The translations under genes were made by a program, and so were the position numbers. The notes beneath the pieces were generated by a model. The model worked only from the letters and a program-made list of their open reading frames with translations, searched no databases and was not told the DNA's origin. From positions 1-9,045 of the forward strand of contig WFOM01000006.1 in NCBI GenBank assembly GCA_015488075.1: a DNA stretch of 9,045 nucleotides, in the 5' to 3' direction. Below are positions 6,070 to 9,045 of the stretch, one piece after another (the first letter of the stretch is position 1; every line of letters begins with the position of its first letter). The stretch comes from Helicobacteraceae bacterium. Lineage in GTDB: Bacteria; Campylobacterota; Campylobacteria; Campylobacterales; Sulfurimonadaceae.

Positions 6070-8083
6070 AAAACATTTTCTTAAACAGTTTGTTTATCTC
6101 TTTTTTTGCTTTCTTTTGAATCTCTCTTGAAGTTTTTGTTTTTATGAGTTTTTGTATATTTACCGAAACAGTAGGTTTAGCTATATCACCTTTTAGTCTT
6201 ATGTCAAAATCATCCTCATTTGCTTTAATGTTAAGTGTTGAGTCTATTTTTTGTGTTTTTGTATTTATGTAGGTATTTGTTGTTTTTATATGAGATCTTT
6301 TTGAGGTAAGAAGCATTGAAGCCAGAATCTTTTCCTGTTTTATCCTGGCATCAACATCTCCGTTAAATTCCTCTTTATACATATCGATTATATTATATTG
6401 TTTTAGCAGATCAAATGCCTGGTTTTTAACAAAGTGTCCGTTGTTCAGTTTTGCTTTTGCATTTCCTTTTTGCTGTTTTAGATTGTAGTTTATGTCTGCA
6501 TCTATACTTGAGGCAAATATCTCCGGATATATGAGGATATGTAAAAGCTCTTTTGTCTGCATGCCGTTTAGGGTGATTTTTAGATCATCATTTAGAAGTT
6601 TGAGGTTTAGTTTTCCTTTTGCTATGTCAGATTTTGATGTAAAAAGAAGATTTTTGTCTTTTTTTATCTCTCCGTTTGCGGTTATACCGCCTCTTAAATG
6701 TTTGTCTGTTACAAAATATAACCTGTCAAGGTTTTTGACACTTGCTGTATAGTCACTCTTTAGTGAAGCATCTTTTATGTCGAATTTGGCACTTTTTACA
6801 TTTAAATCTGCCAAAGAAGAGATAAGTTTTATGTTTGTGTCTATCAAAGTTCCCTGCAATTTTGAGTAGGTGTTTAGTGTATAAGTAGTTGACGGCATTT
6901 TGTGTTTAAATTGGTATGTTTTTGTAAGGTATACGGTATCCAGGTCACCGTCTGTTACAGATGTTTTTACATATCCTTTAAATTTGTTTTGCTCAGGTAT
7001 GTCTATATCTGCTTTTAGATTGAAATCTCCGTCAGTGTAGTGAGGCTGTTTTACCATCCAAAGAAGTTTTTGAAGTTTTAGGTGTTTTATGGATGCTGTT
7101 ATGTTTTTAGGCTGAAAATCTTTTAGATTTATTTTGATGTTTGTATATGATTTTGCTATGTCGCTTTTGAGTGTCACATTTAAGCTTTCTTTAGTGCCTT
7201 TTACAATTCCGTTTGCATTTATGCTTCCTTGTAGGTCGGCTTTTGTTACAGGTTTTAAAAGAGAAAGATTTTTTATTTTGGCATAATATTTTACATCAAG
7301 TTTTAAAGGATCCGGGGTTACTTTACCGTTTGAAGACAGCCTTGCCAGATTTGAATCAAACAAGAAAGTATATACGACATCATCACCTTTTAGGTTTGCT
7401 TTTAGGTTTGTGTTGAAAGTTGTATAGGGAATGGTTACATTAAAATCTTTTTTTAGAACTGTTTGGTTAAATACACCGTTTGTGGTTGTAAGTTTCAGAT
7501 ATCCGTCAAGTTTGTGCGGGGTTATATTTTTAAAGTTTGCATCTATATTTAGTTTAGCACTGGCATATCTTGGCCGGTTTAACATATATAAAAGTGTAGG
7601 TATATCTAAATCTTTTACAGATGCAACTATTTTTGTAGGGTTTAAGTCTGTTAACACTACATCATAATCGGTCGCGCTTTTTGCAACATCGCTTTTTCCT
7701 TTTATAAGTATCTGTTTTAAATCAAAATCACCCTTTACATTTCCGTCGGTTTTGAATTGGCCGTTTAGTTTTGTTTTTGTCAGAGACTCAAGTTCATTCA
7801 GTGCCAAAAGTTTTATATAGTAGTTTATATCAAAATTCCAGTCACCCAAAGAAAAGATACCGGCTATCTTTATGTTGTTGTGTGGAGTCAAATCTATATC
7901 TACATCAATACTGTTTATAGTTACTACAAATCTTTTGACTTTGGAATTTATATTTAGATTTTTGTTAATCTGTTCTTCAACAATCGGGGCCAGTGTATTG
8001 CTTTGAAGTGCAAATATGCCTACGAAAAAAAAGACTGCTACAAGGATTAACAGTGACAATACGGTATATTTAAGTATCTTCAT
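6068..8083 (-). CDS. AsmA/TamB-like membrane-anchored envelope protein with tandem repeats
   Basis: 671 residues from ATG at 8083-8081. This start has GGAG (8093-8090) six bases upstream; the in-frame ATG nine codons earlier lies in the promoter -10 box. One N-terminal hydrophobic helix (residues 5-26) is followed by a long, soluble, beta-strand-rich region with alternating polar and hydrophobic residues, fitting a periplasmic protein held in the inner membrane. The C-terminus contains LKGDIAKPTVSVN, resembling the G-x-x-x-x-P strand near the end of AsmA-like proteins, then a lysine-rich tail (about 641-671). Three repeats of about 178 residues start near 106, 284 and 463. AsmA-like proteins form repeated beta grooves thought to carry lipids between membranes; that role is inferred, and no known paralogue (AsmA, TamB, YhdP) is clearly matched. 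It is transcribed alone and diverges from grpE. Confidence 0.75.
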   Translation of the reverse strand: MKILKYTVLSLLILVAVFFFVGIFALQSNTLAPIVEEQINKNLNINSKVKRFVVTINSIDVDIDLTPHNNIKIAGIFSLGDWNFDINYYIKLLALNELESLTKTKLNGQFKTDGNVKGDFDLKQILIKGKSDVAKSATDYDVVLTDLNPTKIVASVKDLDIPTLLYMLNRPRYASAKLNIDANFKNITPHKLDGYLKLTTTNGVFNQTVLKKDFNVTIPYTTFNTNLKANLKGDDVVYTFLFDSNLARLSSNGKVTPDPLKLDVKYYAKIKNLSLLKPVTKADLQGSINANGIVKGTKESLNVTLKSDIAKSYTNIKINLKDFQPKNITASIKHLKLQKLLWMVKQPHYTDGDFNLKADIDIPEQNKFKGYVKTSVTDGDLDTVYLTKTYQFKHKMPSTTYTLNTYSKLQGTLIDTNIKLISSLADLNVKSAKFDIKDASLKSDYTASVKNLDRLYFVTDKHLRGGITANGEIKKDKNLLFTSKSDIAKGKLNLKLLNDDLKITLNGMQTKELLHILIYPEIFASSIDADINYNLKQQKGNAKAKLNNGHFVKNQAFDLLKQYNIIDMYKEEFNGDVDARIKQEKILASMLLTSKRSHIKTTNTYINTKTQKIDSTLNIKANEDDFDIRLKGDIAKPTVSVNIQKLIKTKTSREIQKKAKKEINKLFKKMF
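6161..7768 (-). repeat. Three tandem protein-level repeats (about 178 residues each) in the AsmA-like gene
   Basis: Residues below are numbered from the ATG at 8083. Unit starts align as LNGQFKTDGNVK (106), LQGSINANGIVK (284) and LRGGITANGEIK (463). Each contains KSDxAK (130, 306, 484) and then LL-x-x-x-x-x-P (LLYMLNRPRY 164, LLWMVKQPHY 340, LLHILIYPEI 513). The part preceding each unit, of the form Y-x-K-N-L-x-x-L-x-x-x-T-K-x-x-L-x-G, also precedes the first unit, giving about 3.2 units. The last unit diverges and ends in GDIAKP (632-637). The DNA copies are not near-identical, so the duplication is old. Confidence 0.8.
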
Positions 8084-8108
8084 CTTAAGCTCCGAATTTT
8101 TTAAAAAC

Positions 8109-8117
8109 ATTATATCA
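8109..8117 (-). promoter_or_regulatory. Probable promoter (-10) of the AsmA-like gene
   Basis: On the minus strand TGATATAAT reads from 8117 to 8109, a perfect extended -10. The predicted start of transcription is near 8102, leaving about 20 nt before the ATG at 8083. The -35 position (around 8132-8137) has no consensus hexamer and overlaps the upstream palindrome at 8135-8157. Confidence 0.65.
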
Positions 8118-8134
8118 AAAAATTAAAAATTATT

Positions 8135-8157
8135 AGTTGATATAAATACACTCAACT
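8135..8157. promoter_or_regulatory. HAIR-like palindrome (possible upstream HspR site)
   Basis: AGTTGA (8135-8140) and TCAACT (8152-8157) are perfect inverted repeats. Read as 7-7-7, it is GTTGATA-N7-ACTCAAC, matching 10 of 14 arm positions of the HspR operator consensus CTTGAGT-N7-ACTCAAG. It lies over the -35 region of the divergent AsmA-like promoter and 49 bp (centre to centre) from the better site in the grpE promoter. A run of T follows, but no gene ends here, so a terminator is unlikely. Confidence 0.45.
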
Positions 8158-8184
8158 TTTTTGAAAAAAAATATTTAAATAAAA

Positions 8185-8205
8185 CTTGACATTAAACGGC
8201 TCAAG
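8185..8205. promoter_or_regulatory. Probable HspR operator (HAIR-like) inside the grpE promoter
   Basis: CTTGACA-N7-GCTCAAG matches 11 of 14 arm positions of the HAIR consensus CTTGAGT-N7-ACTCAAG with the exact 7-nt spacer. The left arm contains the whole -35 hexamer TTGACA, and the right arm ends just before the TG of the extended -10. A repressor bound here would block RNA polymerase. HspR is known to control grpE-dnaK operons in Campylobacter and Helicobacter; its presence in this genome is inferred. Confidence 0.6.
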
Positions 8206-8214
8206 TGATATAAT
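8186..8214 (+). promoter_or_regulatory. Strong sigma-70-type promoter of grpE-dnaK
   Basis: TTGACA (8186-8191), a 17-nt spacer and TATAAT (8209-8214) are both perfect hexamers at optimal spacing, with TG at 8206-8207 adding an extended -10. The predicted start of transcription is about 8221, giving a leader of about 43 nt before the grpE ATG. Confidence 0.88.
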
Positions 8215-8222
8215 TGCATTAA

Positions 8223-8238
8223 TAGATTTTTTAATCTA
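8223..8238 (+). promoter_or_regulatory. Small hairpin at the 5' end of the grpE leader
   Basis: TAGATT (8223-8228), loop TTTT and AATCTA (8233-8238) form a perfect 6-bp AT-rich stem right after the predicted transcription start. The ribosome binding site AAGGAG (8249-8254) lies outside it, so it does not hide the start. A role as a 5' stabiliser is possible; it is weak and may mean nothing. Confidence 0.35.
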
Positions 8239-8263
8239 AATAAGTTTTAAGGAGTAAACAATT

Positions 8264-8839
8264 ATGAGCAAAGAGGAAAAAGATATAAAAGCTGAAGAAG
8301 CAAAAGAAGAAAATTCGGTAAGTGAAGAAGAAAATGTTTCTTCCGAAGAAAATACTCAGGAAGAAACAAAAGATAGTGAAAAAGAAGATACAGAAGCTTT
8401 GAAAAAAGAGCTTGAAGAGCTAAAAGACAAGTATGCAAGAGTATTTGCAGATTTTGAAAATACGAAAAAACGACTTGAGAGAGAAAAGTATCAGGCTATT
8501 GAGTATGCAAACGAAAAGTTTGCAAAAGATATGATCCCTGTCATAGATTCGCTTGAGGGTGCATTAAACTCCGTAAATGCCGATGCTCCGTGTGAAGAGC
8601 TGCTTCAAAAAATGAAAGAGGGATTGGAGCTTACTTTCAAACAGTTCATTACAAATCTGAACAAACACGGCATTGAAAGAGTTGAGCATGATGAACCGTT
8701 TGATCCAAATGTGCATAATGCCGTCCAAAGTGTTGATCATGACGAAAAAGAAAGCGGTGAGATAGTTCAAACCTTCCAAACAGGTTATAAATATAAAGGT
8801 AGAACTTTAAGAGAGGCTATGGTAGTAGTTGCTAACTAA
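8264..8839 (+). CDS. grpE: Nucleotide exchange factor GrpE (DnaK co-chaperone)
   Basis: 191 residues, normal for GrpE. The first 45 residues are very rich in Glu and Lys and look disordered; a long coiled coil (about 45-100) follows, with the family segment YARVFADFENTKKRLERE (56-73), then the four-helix bundle, and the C-terminal beta wing containing FDPNVHNAV and a final GYKYKGRTLREAMVVVAN. GrpE is a dimer that releases ADP from DnaK in the cytoplasm, letting the chaperone drop its client; it is also thought to act as a heat sensor. AAGGAG lies nine bases before the ATG. The gene has a very strong promoter overlapped by a HAIR-like operator, fitting heat-shock induction. dnaK follows after 93 nt. 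The usual hrcA neighbour is not upstream; the adjacent gene is an unrelated divergent one. Confidence 0.98.
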   Translation: MSKEEKDIKAEEAKEENSVSEEENVSSEENTQEETKDSEKEDTEALKKELEELKDKYARVFADFENTKKRLEREKYQAIEYANEKFAKDMIPVIDSLEGALNSVNADAPCEELLQKMKEGLELTFKQFITNLNKHGIERVEHDEPFDPNVHNAVQSVDHDEKESGEIVQTFQTGYKYKGRTLREAMVVVAN

Positions 8840-8841
8840 CT

Positions 8842-8859
8842 GCCACTTATGTGGCTTTT
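8842..8859 (+). terminator. Weak terminator-like hairpin after grpE
   Basis: GCCAC (8842-8846), loop TTAT and GTGGC (8851-8855) make a 5-bp GC-rich stem followed by four T, then mixed A and T. It starts two bases after the grpE stop. The short stem and T run suggest partial termination or a 3'-end or processing structure rather than full stop, since dnaK follows on the same strand. Confidence 0.45.
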
Positions 8860-8874
8860 AAAATTTTAAAAAAA

Positions 8875-8894
8875 GGTTACAATTCCAACCGGAA

Positions 8895-8899
<5 letters not shown>
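8875..8899 (+). promoter_or_regulatory. Bulged hairpin overlapping a possible second dnaK promoter
   Basis: GGTT (8875-8878) and ATTCC (8882-8886) pair with GGAAT (8891-8895) and AACC (8896-8899) around an AACC loop, with a 3-nt bulge. The sequence TACAAT (8878-8883) in it could be a -10 box, preceded by an AT-rich tract; bases AATTCCAA after it also follow the leuA -10. Promoter and RNA hairpin are alternative readings, and neither is certain. Confidence 0.35.

Positions 8900-9045
<146 letters not shown>

Noticed and set aside
6492..7667. Plus-strand frames opposite the AsmA-like gene
   Set aside because: Antisense shadows of a clearly coding repeat protein; no start signals or domain motifs.
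8135..8165. Palindrome followed by T run as a terminator
   Set aside because: No plus-strand gene ends upstream; it lies between divergent promoters and its arm spacing fits an operator better.
8215..8263. RNA thermometer in the grpE leader
   Set aside because: The AAGGAG site is not paired by the visible hairpin, and no segment complementary to it was seen nearby.
8564..8779. Minus-strand frame inside grpE
   Set aside because: Lies opposite the conserved GrpE C-terminal domain; a shadow.

Overview
The window is AT-rich, densely packed bacterial DNA that looks like Campylobacterota (the former Epsilonproteobacteria). The main grounds are a gene order I recall from Campylobacter and Helicobacter (folC, M23 endopeptidase, bactofilin, mfd), an Mfd of about 990 residues (shorter than the E. 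coli protein), and TGnTATAAT-type promoters. A free-living member such as the Sulfurimonas group is plausible, but the species cannot be fixed from this sequence.

Bases 1-4273 (+) form one tightly coupled operon: the last codons of a probable folC, a membrane-anchored M23 peptidoglycan endopeptidase with a coiled coil, a bactofilin, and the transcription-repair coupling factor Mfd. Every junction overlaps (35, 49 and 1 nt). In Helicobacter the endopeptidase and bactofilin work together in cell shape; here they are co-transcribed with a DNA-repair translocase. Bases 4274-4370 carry a promoter and an 8-bp inverted repeat ahead of leuA, a type-2 2-isopropylmalate synthase for leucine synthesis. 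leuA ends in a strong intrinsic terminator whose stem contains the stop codon.

Bases 6068-8083 (-) encode an AsmA/TamB-like envelope protein with one N-terminal membrane helix and about three tandem copies of a unit of roughly 178 residues. It converges on leuA and diverges from grpE.

The divergent region 8084-8263 is the most informative regulatory stretch. The grpE promoter is a perfect TTGACA-N17-TATAAT with an extended -10. A palindrome with the arm and spacer geometry of the HspR operator (HAIR, CTTGAGT-N7-ACTCAAG) covers its -35 and spacer. A second, weaker HAIR-like palindrome lies 49 bp upstream, over the -35 region of the divergent AsmA-like gene. No hrcA precedes grpE and no CIRCE element is seen. 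This suggests HspR-type heat-shock control of grpE-dnaK, possibly shared with an envelope gene.

Bases 8264-9045 hold grpE and the start of dnaK. The 93-nt gap between them has a small GC-rich hairpin, a bulged hairpin overlapping a possible second promoter, and a perfect 12-nt direct repeat before the dnaK ribosome binding site. I saw no mobile element, CRISPR array, tRNA or rRNA. I found no wholly new system; the best leads are the heat-shock control region and the repeat architecture of the AsmA-like protein.
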